A stretch of DNA of 6,597 bases from JAQGMO01 sp050954505 (GCA_050954505.1 JBPBPY010000349.1:1-6597), one strand, 5' to 3'. Counted from the first letter of the stretch, positions 1 through 6,231 are shown. Notes: a model not told the origin generated them from the sequence alone. Made by a program: numbers and translations.

Positions 1-1061
1 AGGATTACATCCCCGCCAAGGAAGCCCGCCACATGGATACCTTCATCCATTTCGGCATGGCAGCAGGGATGCAGGCATTTGTCGACAGTGGCCTTGTCGT
101 CAGTGCAGAAAATGCCGACCGCATTGGCGTCATCGTCGGTTCCGGCATCGGTGGCCTGCCATTGATCGAGGCAACGCAGATCGAACTGGCCAGCCGTGGG
201 CCACGCCGCATCAGCCCGTTTTTCGTGCCGGCTTCGATCATCAACATGATTTCCGGGAACCTGTCGATCAAATACGGTCTGCAGGGTCCCAACCTCGCCA
301 TTGCAACGGCCTGCACAACAGGCTTGCATTGCATCGGTGCAGCAGGGCGCATGATCGAATACGGCGATGCCGACGTCATGATTGCCGGCGGCGCAGAGTC
401 GACCATGTCGCCGCTTGGCCTGGGCGGCTTTACTGCAGCACGTGCACTGTCGACGCGCAACGACGATCCCGCCACGGCTTCGCGGCCATGGGACCGCGAC
501 CGTGACGGTTTCGTCCTCAGCGAAGGTGCAGGTGTGATGGTGCTCGAGGAGTACGAACACGCCAAGGCGCGCGGCGCAAGGATTTATGCTGAACTGATCG
601 GGTTTGGCATGAGCGCCGACGCCCATCACATTACCGCGCCGCTGGAAGATGGTGACGGTGCCCGGCGCAGCATGGCCAATGCATTCCGGAATGCGCAAAT
701 CAATGTCGATCAGATCGATTACGTCAATGCTCACGGCACGTCGACCGGACTGGGCGATGTCGCTGAAACCGTGGCGATCAAACGCGCCATGGGTGACCAT
801 GCCAAAAAAGTGGTGGTCAATTCCACCAAATCGATGACCGGCCATCTGCTTGGTGGTGCTGGCGGTCTGGAGTCGGTGTTTACGGTGCTGGCCATCCACA
901 ACCAGCTTTCCCCACCGACCACCAACATCTTCAACCAGGACCCTGCCTGCGATCTCGACTACTGTGCCAATACGGCACGTGATCTGAAAATCGATATCGC
1001 CGTGAAGAATTCGTTCGGCTTCGGTGGCACCAACGGTACCCTGATCTTCGCGAAAATTTGA
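1..1061 (+). CDS. fabF: 3-oxoacyl-[acyl-carrier-protein] synthase II (KAS II), 5'-truncated by window edge
   Basis: This enzyme performs the condensing step of type II fatty acid synthesis, joining malonyl-ACP to a growing acyl-ACP in the cytoplasm. The reading frame is open from the window edge (first full codon at position 3), so the true start lies upstream; about 352 residues are visible of an expected 410 or so. The ATG at 33 is internal: the codons before it read DYIPAKEARH, matching the family region upstream of the 'MD.FI..G' motif. The thiolase-fold active site is complete. The nucleophile Cys is in ATACTTGLH (codon 312-314), the first His in NAHGTST (codon 732-734), and Lys and the second His in STKSMTGH (codons 828-830 and 843-845). 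The Gly-rich C-terminal motif NSFGFGGTNG is also present. FabB is the main alternative, but the overall sequence follows FabF. Stop is TGA at 1059-1061, followed by a terminator, so the gene ends its transcription unit. Confidence 0.97.
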   Translation, partial: DYIPAKEARHMDTFIHFGMAAGMQAFVDSGLVVSAENADRIGVIVGSGIGGLPLIEATQIELASRGPRRISPFFVPASIINMISGNLSIKYGLQGPNLAIATACTTGLHCIGAAGRMIEYGDADVMIAGGAESTMSPLGLGGFTAARALSTRNDDPATASRPWDRDRDGFVLSEGAGVMVLEEYEHAKARGARIYAELIGFGMSADAHHITAPLEDGDGARRSMANAFRNAQINVDQIDYVNAHGTSTGLGDVAETVAIKRAMGDHAKKVVVNSTKSMTGHLLGGAGGLESVFTVLAIHNQLSPPTTNIFNQDPACDLDYCANTARDLKIDIAVKNSFGFGGTNGTLIFAKI

Positions 1062-1072
1062 GCTCTCGCACA

Positions 1073-1102
1073 GTGTACGGCCTGCTCTCCGGGCCGTGAC
1101 AC
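1073..1102 (+). other. Stem-loop just after fabF, without a U-tract
   Basis: An inverted repeat lies 11 nt after the fabF stop. GTGTACGGCC (1073-1082) pairs with GGCCGT plus ACAC (1092-1097 and 1099-1102), giving a 10-bp stem with one bulged G at 1098 and a 9-nt loop. No T-run follows, so it is not an intrinsic terminator alone. It may protect the fabF mRNA 3' end or help the terminator that follows 5 nt later. Confidence 0.5.
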
Positions 1103-1106
1103 GCCG

Positions 1107-1151
1107 AATCGCCATCTGGCCGGGTCAGGCCGCGCAGATGGCGATTTTTTT
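1107..1151 (+). terminator. Rho-independent terminator of fabF
   Basis: A perfect 12-bp stem is formed by AATCGCCATCTG (1107-1118) and CAGATGGCGATT (1135-1146). The right arm runs into seven T residues (1145-1151). The 16-nt loop can form a small inner GCC/GGC pairing. Position after fabF and orientation fit an intrinsic terminator separating fabF from the downstream stress genes. Confidence 0.88.
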
Positions 1152-1204
1152 GCGCTGCATGCGTCGCGTGGCATGATCGTCCATACCGCACTGCATAATG
1201 ACCG

Positions 1205-1260
1205 CTGCACAGCGGACAACCGCAGAGCAGACAACTGCACAGCGGAAAACTGCGCAGCGG
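1205..1260 (+). repeat. Degenerate tandem repeat, about 15-bp unit, four copies
   Basis: Four consecutive related units are visible: CTGCACAGCGGACAAC (1205-1220), CGCAGAGCAGACAA (1221-1234), CTGCACAGCGGAAAA (1235-1249) and a partial CTGCGCAGCGG (1250-1260). Unit lengths of 16, 14 and 15 are not multiples of three in each case, which argues against a protein repeat. The array lies between the fabF terminator and the likely start of the ygfX-like gene. Confidence 0.6.
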
Positions 1261-1319
1261 CCAGGCAAGTGCCTGTAAAATCGGCTGGCTGCCACTCTGG
1301 CAAATGTTCGATCTTCCCG

Positions 1320-1793
1320 ATGTCCATCGAAACCAGCGTTATCGTCAAGCCGTCGAGACTCTTGCGCCTGAGCTGCGCGCTGATGTGCTTCATGGTCGTG
1401 GCGGCGGCGTGGCAAATGGCACAGCATGGCTGGAGCATCGCAGGCATCCTGATCGGCCTGGTCGTCCTGGCCTGGCTGGAATGCCGGCGCTGTGTCGGTG
1501 TGGGGCCGGGTGCAGTACAGATCGATATTTCGGCCACCGGGAAAATCCAACTTGCCTTGCGCGCCGGGAAGGGCGTTCCGAAGACCATGACAACAATGGC
1601 CTGGGCGGCGGAACAACAGGCCGAAATCAGGCTGCTGGCGCACTCAACCATCTGGCCCAGCCTGCTGATGCTGCGCTTTTCCAGTGCCGACCGCGCCTGC
1701 ATCGTGATACCGGTCTTCAAGGATTGCCTCAGTGAAGCAGGATTTCGGGAACTATCGGTTGCGTGCCGCTGGATTGCCGCGCACAATCATTGA
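1320..1793 (+). CDS. YgfX-like small inner-membrane protein
   Basis: The product is a predicted 157-residue protein with two close hydrophobic segments (roughly residues 14-34 and 38-56) and a soluble C-terminal part. The ending has the pattern 'LLMLRFSS..R....IPVF.D.L...GFREL.V.CRW' (about residues 116-153), which resembles the YgfX family (Pfam Cptox_YgfX), usually about 135-160 residues. In E. coli, ygfX sits beside sdhE; it was reported as a division/cytoskeleton toxin, a role since disputed. I therefore assign family, not function. The frame stays open up to an ATG at 1173, giving a 206-residue reading. I chose ATG 1320 because the extra N-terminus would be encoded by the tandem repeat, is Cys/Ala/Asn-rich, and would put a long polar stretch before the membrane helices. 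Neither start has a clear ribosome-binding site. The gene lies between the fabF terminator and the rpoE promoter. Its own promoter was not identified. Confidence 0.72.
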   Translation: MSIETSVIVKPSRLLRLSCALMCFMVVAAAWQMAQHGWSIAGILIGLVVLAWLECRRCVGVGPGAVQIDISATGKIQLALRAGKGVPKTMTTMAWAAEQQAEIRLLAHSTIWPSLLMLRFSSADRACIVIPVFKDCLSEAGFRELSVACRWIAAHNH

Positions 1794-1833
1794 GCGAACT
1801 GCCAAATGCCTGGAACAAGAGCGGCCAGATATT

Positions 1834-1860
1834 GAACTTTTTGTTATACGGATAGTCAAT
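1834..1860 (+). promoter_or_regulatory. Candidate sigma-E (RpoE) promoter upstream of rpoE
   Basis: GAACTT at 1834-1839 matches the -35 core of sigma-E promoters (GGAACTT in E. coli). It is followed by a spacer of exactly 16 nt (1840-1855) and TCAAT at 1856-1860, close to the TC-rich -10 element (TCTGA or TCAAA). Transcription would start around 1866, giving a leader of roughly 35-40 nt. Autoregulation of rpoE through such a promoter is established in E. coli and Pseudomonas; its use here is inferred. Confidence 0.68.
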
Positions 1861-1889
1861 TAGAAGCCGCGTGCATGTTACTCAGAGAC

Positions 1890-1905
1890 AAGGGAATGGG
1901 GATTG
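1890..1905 (+). promoter_or_regulatory. Ribosome-binding site that fixes the TTG start of rpoE
   Basis: AAGGGA (1890-1895) is a purine-rich Shine-Dalgarno match seven nt before TTG at 1903-1905. The ATG at 1896 is in a different frame, and no ATG or GTG in the rpoE frame lies in the expected place, so the TTG is the best initiator. Confidence 0.7.
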
Positions 1906-2505
1906 ACGACAGAACGCGACATTGATCAACTATTGGTTGAGCGCGTCCAGCGTGGCGATAAAAAGGCGTTCGAGCTATTAGTTACAAAATATCAGAGAAA
2001 ATTGATGCGGCTGGTGTCGCGGCTTGTTCGCGACCAGGCCGAGGCGGAAGATGTGGTGCAGGAAGCTTTCATCAAGGCCTACCGTGCCCTGCCGCAGTTT
2101 CGCGGCGAGTCCGCGTTTTATACCTGGCTCTATCGCATTGGCATCAATACTGCCAAGAACTATCTGGTAACGCAAGGCCGCCGGGCGCCGACATCAACCG
2201 ATGCCGATGCCGAAGAGGCGGAAACTTTTGACGATGGAGAGCACCTAAGGGATATCAATACCCCCGAATCGATGTTGGCGACCAAGCAGATTGCCGCAAC
2301 CGTGAATATGGCAATGGATGAATTGCCCGAAGAATTGCGCATGGCAATCACTTTGAGAGAGATTGAAGGCTTGAGTTATGAAGAGATCTCCGACGCGATG
2401 AATTGTCCTATCGGTACAGTGCGTAGCCGCATATTCCGCGCCCGTGAAGCGATTGCAGAACGCTTGCGGCCTCTTCTGGGGACGGCTCTGGACAAAAGGT
2501 GGTGA
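1903..2505 (+). CDS. rpoE: RNA polymerase sigma-E factor (ECF sigma, RpoE/AlgU type)
   Basis: This 200-residue sigma factor of the extracytoplasmic-function class directs RNA polymerase to envelope-stress promoters. Region 2 spans about residues 24-90, including the core-binding and -10 recognition stretch with EDVVQEAFIKAYRAL (49-63) and the typical FRGES.FYTWLYRI..N (66-82). A short acidic linker follows (about 95-125). Region 4 spans about 137-192, with the helix-turn-helix SYEEISDAMNCPIGTVRSRI (158-177) that would contact the GAACTT -35 element. Length and architecture match RpoE/AlgU closely. The N-terminus MTTERDIDQLLVERVQ fits the 'ER.IDQLLVERVQ.GD' pattern of beta/gamma homologues and supports the TTG start. 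A sigma-E-like promoter lies just upstream, suggesting autoregulation. Unusually, the anti-sigma gene does not follow closely: 418 nt separate them. The first two dozen codons are more AT-rich than the rest. Confidence 0.97.
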   Translation: MTTERDIDQLLVERVQRGDKKAFELLVTKYQRKLMRLVSRLVRDQAEAEDVVQEAFIKAYRALPQFRGESAFYTWLYRIGINTAKNYLVTQGRRAPTSTDADAEEAETFDDGEHLRDINTPESMLATKQIAATVNMAMDELPEELRMAITLREIEGLSYEEISDAMNCPIGTVRSRIFRAREAIAERLRPLLGTALDKRW

Positions 2506-2570
2506 GGCAGCGATTTCGCTTTAGGGCAGTGCATCCGGACCCACAATCCGTTTCGTATATATTGCATGGC

Positions 2571-2596
2571 CCATGCCACGGTTCAACATGGCATGG
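2571..2596 (+). other. Inverted repeat CCATGCC/GGCATGG
   Basis: CCATGCC (2571-2577) pairs with GGCATGG (2590-2596) across a 12-nt loop. The left arm also overlaps a competing near-perfect palindrome, GCATGG-C-CCATGC (2564-2576), so two alternative foldings are possible. No T-run follows either. Confidence 0.4.
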
Positions 2597-2629
2597 TTGC
2601 CGGTACGCGAATTGGCGAGTAGTGATGAT

Positions 2630-2654
2630 GCAACGGAAAGAGACTTTTAGTTGC
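2630..2654 (+). other. Stem-loop in rpoE-rseA spacer
   Basis: GCAAC (2630-2634) pairs with GTTGC (2650-2654), and AAAG (2637-2640) pairs with CTTT (2644-2647) around an AGA triloop. One G-A mismatch and one G-T wobble lie between the two helices, for 11 positions in all. There is no U-tract, so a terminator is unlikely; a structured leader or small-RNA element is possible. Confidence 0.45.
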
Positions 2655-2711
2655 GGTTCTGCGGGATAGGGTGTATTGATGGCTTGTACATTGCGACAGG
2701 CTGGAGAATTT

Positions 2712-2921
2712 GTTACAAATAATCGATTGAATGTTGTGAGCAAAAGTACAAAAAGAGGATGATAATCGTAACAAAGTTATTGAAAGATATTGCAAGCGTT
2801 ACCCTTGCCAAAAGGTCAAGCCGTGACACAAGTGACCGAAATATTTCCTTTTGGTAACTTAATTGCTTTGAAGAAATTAGTCGATTAGAATTGCAGGGTA
2901 TGGGGTCTTGTTCGGAGTTAC
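2712..2921. repeat. Cluster of five GTTAC/GTAAC words before rseA
   Basis: GTTAC or its reverse complement GTAAC occurs at 2712, 2768 (reverse), 2798, 2854 (reverse) and 2917. The first four alternate in orientation with start-to-start spacings of 56, 30 and 56 nt. The longer word GTTACTCA at 2917-2924, which runs into the rseA start codon, also occurs at 1877-1884 in the rpoE leader. This could be operator sites or chance in AT-rich DNA. Confidence 0.3.
2814..2837. repeat. Inverted repeat GGTCA-N14-TGACC with internal direct repeat
   Basis: GGTCA (2814-2818) and TGACC (2833-2837) form an inverted repeat with a 14-nt gap. GTGAC occurs at 2823-2827 and again at 2832-2836, a direct repeat with 9-bp period. 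The arrangement could be a regulator-binding site upstream of rseA, but the match is short. Confidence 0.25.
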
Positions 2922-2926
2922 TCATG
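2914..2926 (+). promoter_or_regulatory. Ribosome-binding site and start codon of rseA
   Basis: GGAG at 2914-2917 is placed 6 nt before ATG 2924-2926. In-frame alternatives at TTG 2891 and ATG 2900 lie upstream of this site and have no comparable purine stretch. ATG 2930 and 2936 are possible but less well spaced. Confidence 0.65.
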
Positions 2927-3616
2927 GATATGAAAATGACGCATGAAACGATTTCGGCTTTCACCGACGGTGAAATGCGCAGTGGCGGGGTGGATGAGAT
3001 GATGGCCCGACTGCGCGATCCGGACGGCCGCAGCACCTGGGATATCTATCAGAAAATCGGTGATGCACTGCGCTCCGAAGAGCTGGTGGCCAACATTCGC
3101 CCAGGGTTCGAAGCGCGCTTGTTTGCCCGGCTCGAAACGGAACCCATCCTGCTGATGCCGGCAGCCAGCGCCGGAAGGCCCGACGAGCCGGCGCCAGAGC
3201 GTTCGCAAGAAACCGGTTTTGCTACCGGCAGCGATGCCGATGGTGTTTGTGGTGTGGTCGCCGTGGCAGCACGCCAATCGTTGCTGCGTCGGTTTGGCGT
3301 ACCGGGAGCGGCAGCCGCTGCCGTGGCCGCCCTGGCGTTCATTTCTACCCCGCAGCTTATGGTTGCGCTAACTAAAGCGCCTGCCACATTTGCCGGCATG
3401 ACCGCACCTGGAAGCCGCCTCGCCAGTGCCGATATTCAGCTCGCTGCCGCACCGGGGCTGGCAAAAACCGATGGCGCAGCCGCCCATCATGAGGATGTGC
3501 TGCGTGATCCCGGGCTGGATGAATATCTGATGGCGCATCAGCGCTTTTCTCCATCGGTCTACAGCACGGCGCAATTTGCCCGCGCTTCCACCTTCGTCAA
3601 TGAGACCGGCAAGTAA
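2924..3616 (+). CDS. rseA: Sigma-E anti-sigma factor RseA (MucA family)
   Basis: This is a predicted 230-residue single-pass inner-membrane protein that binds and inhibits RpoE. The N-terminal cytoplasmic domain (about residues 1-75) begins with THETISAFTDGEM, the usual opening of RseA/MucA sigma-binding domains ('IS.L.DGE'), and continues with the W..Y..IGD.LR pattern. A Pro/Glu-rich linker follows. One transmembrane segment lies at about residues 127-148 (Ala-rich, after an RRF positive cluster), giving cytoplasmic N and periplasmic C topology. The periplasmic tail contains DEYLMAHQRFSPS (about 195-207), a motif I recall as common in betaproteobacterial RseA. In characterised systems DegS cuts the periplasmic part, RseP then cuts in the membrane, and sigma-E is freed; RseB binding blocks this. 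rseB follows after only 5 nt, so the two are co-transcribed. The 418-nt gap to rpoE suggests rseA may also have its own promoter. Confidence 0.93.
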   Translation: MDMKMTHETISAFTDGEMRSGGVDEMMARLRDPDGRSTWDIYQKIGDALRSEELVANIRPGFEARLFARLETEPILLMPAASAGRPDEPAPERSQETGFATGSDADGVCGVVAVAARQSLLRRFGVPGAAAAAVAALAFISTPQLMVALTKAPATFAGMTAPGSRLASADIQLAAAPGLAKTDGAAAHHEDVLRDPGLDEYLMAHQRFSPSVYSTAQFARASTFVNETGK

Positions 3617-3621
3617 ACTGT

Positions 3622-4647
3622 ATGCGGAGAGCCTTGGTCTTTTTCAAATTTATCGTAGCGCTGACTGGCTTGATGGTGTTATCCGCGCAGGCGGAGAATG
3701 GGTTGGCGGGCGAAGACCGGCGTGAAGCATTATCGTGGTTGCGGCGTACGCAAGCGGCAGCACAGAAATTGAATTTCTCGGGGACGTTTGTCTATCAGCA
3801 GGGCAACCTGGTGCGCACCTCGCGGATTACGCATTTCCTCGAAGGCAAGAACGAAATCGAGAAGCTGGAAGTCCTCGATGGCAAGCCGCGCGAGTACATT
3901 CGTAACAATGATGAAATCGTTTGCTACGTACCCGAAAGTAAAACCCTGCTGGTGGAAAAACGCGTCAGCAAAGATGTATTTCCCGCCATTCTTGCTGTCA
4001 ATCCTGGCGAGCTCGCCGAGCAGTATGAAATCCACAAGGGCGAGACCGGACGCATTGCCGGTTTCGAAAGTCAGGCGATCGTGCTGGAACCGAAGGACAA
4101 GCTGCGCTATGGTTACCGACTGTGGGCGGAGCGGGTTACCGGCTTGCTGCTGCGCGCGCAAACCCTGAATGACAAAGGCGAGGCGGTAGAGCAGATCACC
4201 TTCACCCAACTGATGATAGGCAACATCGACAAATCACAGGTGCGGTCGAGTTTTCAAAACACCAAAAACTGGCATGTGGAAAATGCCGTCATGCACCAAA
4301 CCGATTTGTCGGGTTGGACGGTGCGCGGCATTCCAGCCGGCTTTCGCAAAATCAGGGAAATGCAGCGTGTCTTGACCGATACCACTGCCGCTGGTCTGGC
4401 CAGTGGACAATCGGTCGAGCGGGAAGTTTCCCAGATCGTTTTTTCGGACGGCATGGCCGCAATTTCCGTATTCATCGAGCCGGGCAGCAAGAGTCGCACG
4501 GAAGGCTCGGTACAGCAGGGCGCAATGAACATTGTCGGCAAGCGGCAGGGTGATTTTTGGCTTACTATTATGGGTGAAGTGCCTTCTGCTGCAATCCAGC
4601 AGGTGGCCAACACCATCGAATTCAAGGGCGAACCCAAGGCCCGGTAA
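3622..4647 (+). CDS. rseB: Periplasmic sigma-E regulator RseB (MucB family)
   Basis: This 341-residue periplasmic protein binds the periplasmic tail of RseA and shields it from DegS; in E. coli, lipopolysaccharide signals release it. It opens with a signal peptide: MRR, a hydrophobic core, and likely cleavage after AQA at residue 24. The N-terminal LolA-like domain (about 35-205) contains NFSGTFVYQQGN and later EYIRNNDEIVCYVPESKTLLVEKR, both typical of the MucB/RseB family. The C-terminal domain (about 225-335) contains GWTVRGIPAGFRKI, QIVFSDGMAAISVFIEP and a closing VANTIEF strand. Length is slightly above E. coli RseB (about 318). ATG 3622 is 5 nt after the rseA stop and has only a weak ribosome-binding site, which suggests translational coupling to rseA. 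No lipobox Cys is present near the signal-peptide end, so it should be soluble. No mucC/rseC gene follows, unlike Pseudomonas. Confidence 0.96.
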   Translation: MRRALVFFKFIVALTGLMVLSAQAENGLAGEDRREALSWLRRTQAAAQKLNFSGTFVYQQGNLVRTSRITHFLEGKNEIEKLEVLDGKPREYIRNNDEIVCYVPESKTLLVEKRVSKDVFPAILAVNPGELAEQYEIHKGETGRIAGFESQAIVLEPKDKLRYGYRLWAERVTGLLLRAQTLNDKGEAVEQITFTQLMIGNIDKSQVRSSFQNTKNWHVENAVMHQTDLSGWTVRGIPAGFRKIREMQRVLTDTTAAGLASGQSVEREVSQIVFSDGMAAISVFIEPGSKSRTEGSVQQGAMNIVGKRQGDFWLTIMGEVPSAAIQQVANTIEFKGEPKAR

Positions 4648-4737
4648 ATCCGTTCTGGCGTCAAGGAGCGGCGCGTCCGGGCAGCGGGCCAGACCCAAGC
4701 TGAGTCCAACCGATTGCCTAGACAAGACCTTACTTAC

Positions 4738-6231
4738 ATGAAAACTGCGACGCCGCTTAAAAAAGTTTTATCAGTAATGATCCTGGGCGCATCAAGCGCC
4801 TTTTTCGTGCCTGCCATTTCGGGACTGGCACAACCTGCGATGGCAGCCTCGGTGTTGCTGCCTGATTTTGCCGATCTGGTCGACAAGGTTGGACCAGGGG
4901 TGGTGAATATCCGCACCACGGAAAAGGCAAAAGTGCCGCAAGCCGGTGCTGGTGGTGGTGGTGGTGACGACGCCGAGATGCAGGAATTCTTCCGCCGTTT
5001 TTTCGGTGTCCCCATGCCGCAGCAGCGTCCTGATGCAGTGCCGCGTGGCCGGCGAACACCGACGCCGCAGCCTGACGAAGAGGTTCAGCGCGGTGTCGGC
5101 TCCGGGTTCATCATTTCGGCAGACGGATACATCCTCACCAATGCCCATGTGGTTGACGGTGCTGACGAAGTCTACGTCACCATGACGGACAAGCGCGAAT
5201 ACAAGGCCAAGATCATCGGTGCCGACAAGCGCACCGACGTGGCCCTGGTCAAGATCGAGGGCAGCAACCTGCCGCGGCTGGCCTTTGGCGATTCCTCCAA
5301 GGCGCGGGTCGGCGAATGGGTTATTGCCATCGGCTCGCCATTTGGCCTCGAGAACACTGTCACGGCCGGCATCATTTCCGCCAAGTCCCGCGACACCGGC
5401 GACTATTTGCCGCTGATTCAGACCGACGTGGCGGTCAACCCCGGCAACTCCGGTGGACCCTTGGTGAATTCCCGTGGCGAAGTGATCGGCATCAACTCGC
5501 AGATCTACAGCCGCTCCGGTGGCTACATGGGTATTTCATTTGCCGTACCGATCGATGAAGCAATGCGCGTCTCCGATCAGTTGCGCACCGCAGGGCGCGT
5601 GACGCGGGGTCGAATCGGGGTGCAGATCGGTGAAGTGACCAAGGATGTGGCGGAGTCGCTGGGCCTGCCCAAGGCGCAGGGCGCGCTGGTGCAGCGCATC
5701 GAGGCTGGCAGTCCGGCTGCTTCCGCCGGTGTCGAGGCTGGCGATGTGATCGTCAAGTTCAACGGCGTCGCGATCGAGAAGTCATCCGACTTGCCGCGCA
5801 TGGTGGGCAACATCAAGCCTGGCACGAAGTCGGTGGCGACGGTCTGGCGCAAGGGGGCCAACCGGGATCTGAATATCGTGGTGGCGGAAATGGAGCCGGA
5901 CAACAAGGTGGCGCGCGCACCGGCCGACAAGAAGCCAAAGCCGGAGCAGGTGATCAATACCCTGGGCTTGATGGTCAATGACCTGACCGATGGGCAGAAG
6001 AAGGAGCTCAAGCTGGAAGCCGGCGTCGTGGTGGAGGCGGCCGAGGGCGCGGCTGCACGCGCTGGTTTGCGGGCGGGGGATATTATTTTGCGGGTGAATA
6101 ATACGGATGCGAAGGATGCCAAGCAATTCAATGCGGTGGTTGGCAAGCTTGAGCCGAAGAAGACGGTTTTGTTGTTGGTTCGGAGGGGGGATTCTTCGCA
6201 GTTTGTTACTTTGAGGCCGGTTGGGCAGTGA
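4738..6231 (+). CDS. mucD: Periplasmic serine endoprotease, Do/HtrA family (MucD/DegP type)
   Basis: This 497-residue periplasmic protease degrades or refolds misfolded envelope proteins. A signal peptide covers residues 1-36 (KK n-region, hydrophobic core, cleavage after PAMA). The trypsin-like domain has a full triad: His137 in TNAHVVDG (codon 5146-5148), Asp167 in RTDVALVKI (codon 5236-5238) and Ser238 in NPGNSGGPL (codon 5449-5451). A Gly-rich stretch followed by EMQEFFRRFFG (about 70-95) is the LA loop region of Do proteases. Two PDZ domains follow, about 291-384 and 406-495, the first with RGRIGVQIG and the second beginning NTLGLMVNDL. Two PDZ domains separate it from DegS, which has one. 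An in-frame TTG at 4714 would add eight residues before the signal peptide, so ATG 4738 is preferred, though neither has a strong ribosome-binding site. It lies 90 nt after rseB, the position of mucD in alginate/sigma-E operons. The last 60 or so codons shift to G/T-ending codons. Confidence 0.96.
   Translation: MKTATPLKKVLSVMILGASSAFFVPAISGLAQPAMAASVLLPDFADLVDKVGPGVVNIRTTEKAKVPQAGAGGGGGDDAEMQEFFRRFFGVPMPQQRPDAVPRGRRTPTPQPDEEVQRGVGSGFIISADGYILTNAHVVDGADEVYVTMTDKREYKAKIIGADKRTDVALVKIEGSNLPRLAFGDSSKARVGEWVIAIGSPFGLENTVTAGIISAKSRDTGDYLPLIQTDVAVNPGNSGGPLVNSRGEVIGINSQIYSRSGGYMGISFAVPIDEAMRVSDQLRTAGRVTRGRIGVQIGEVTKDVAESLGLPKAQGALVQRIEAGSPAASAGVEAGDVIVKFNGVAIEKSSDLPRMVGNIKPGTKSVATVWRKGANRDLNIVVAEMEPDNKVARAPADKKPKPEQVINTLGLMVNDLTDGQKKELKLEAGVVVEAAEGAAARAGLRAGDIILRVNNTDAKDAKQFNAVVGKLEPKKTVLLLVRRGDSSQFVTLRPVGQ

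Larger units (their letters stand above)
2506..2923 (+). other. Long non-coding spacer between rpoE and rseA
   Basis: No convincing gene occupies these 418 nt. By hand count, 2701-2880 is about 34% GC (62 of 180), far below the flanking genes, as often seen for promoter or regulatory DNA. It holds two hairpins (2571-2596 and 2630-2654), repeated GTTAC/GTAAC words, and a -10-like GATAAT (2761-2766) without a good -35. The only + strand micro-ORFs I noted (2566-2622, 18 codons; 2625-2669, 14 codons) lack strong ribosome-binding sites. Plausible contents are a separate rseA promoter, a leader RNA or a small RNA; none is proven. Confidence 0.6.

Noticed and set aside
1173..1319. N-terminal extension of the ygfX-like protein from ATG 1173
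   Set aside because: The added 49 residues are encoded largely by the tandem repeat, look unlike the family, and lack a ribosome-binding site; ATG 1320 gives a normal length.
959..1786. 275-codon open frame on the minus strand over the fabF end and ygfX
   Set aside because: It is antisense to two better-supported genes, crosses the fabF terminator, is Cys/Arg/Ala-rich without family features, and follows from GC-rich third positions.
2566..2622. 18-codon micro-ORF in the rpoE-rseA spacer
   Set aside because: There is no ribosome-binding site and no protein character; it also overlaps a palindrome that explains the sequence better.
2854..2885. Possible sigma-E promoter before rseA (GTAACTT at 2854-2860)
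   Set aside because: The TCGAT that could serve as -10 is 20 nt away rather than 15-16, and the -35 has a mismatch in the core.
2408..3036. Minus-strand open frames across the rpoE end, spacer and rseA start
   Set aside because: They overlap two real genes or AT-rich non-coding DNA, and their translations show no recognisable domain.
4714..4737. Upstream TTG start for mucD
   Set aside because: It would place eight residues before a normal signal peptide; the ATG at 4738 starts directly at the lysine-containing n-region.
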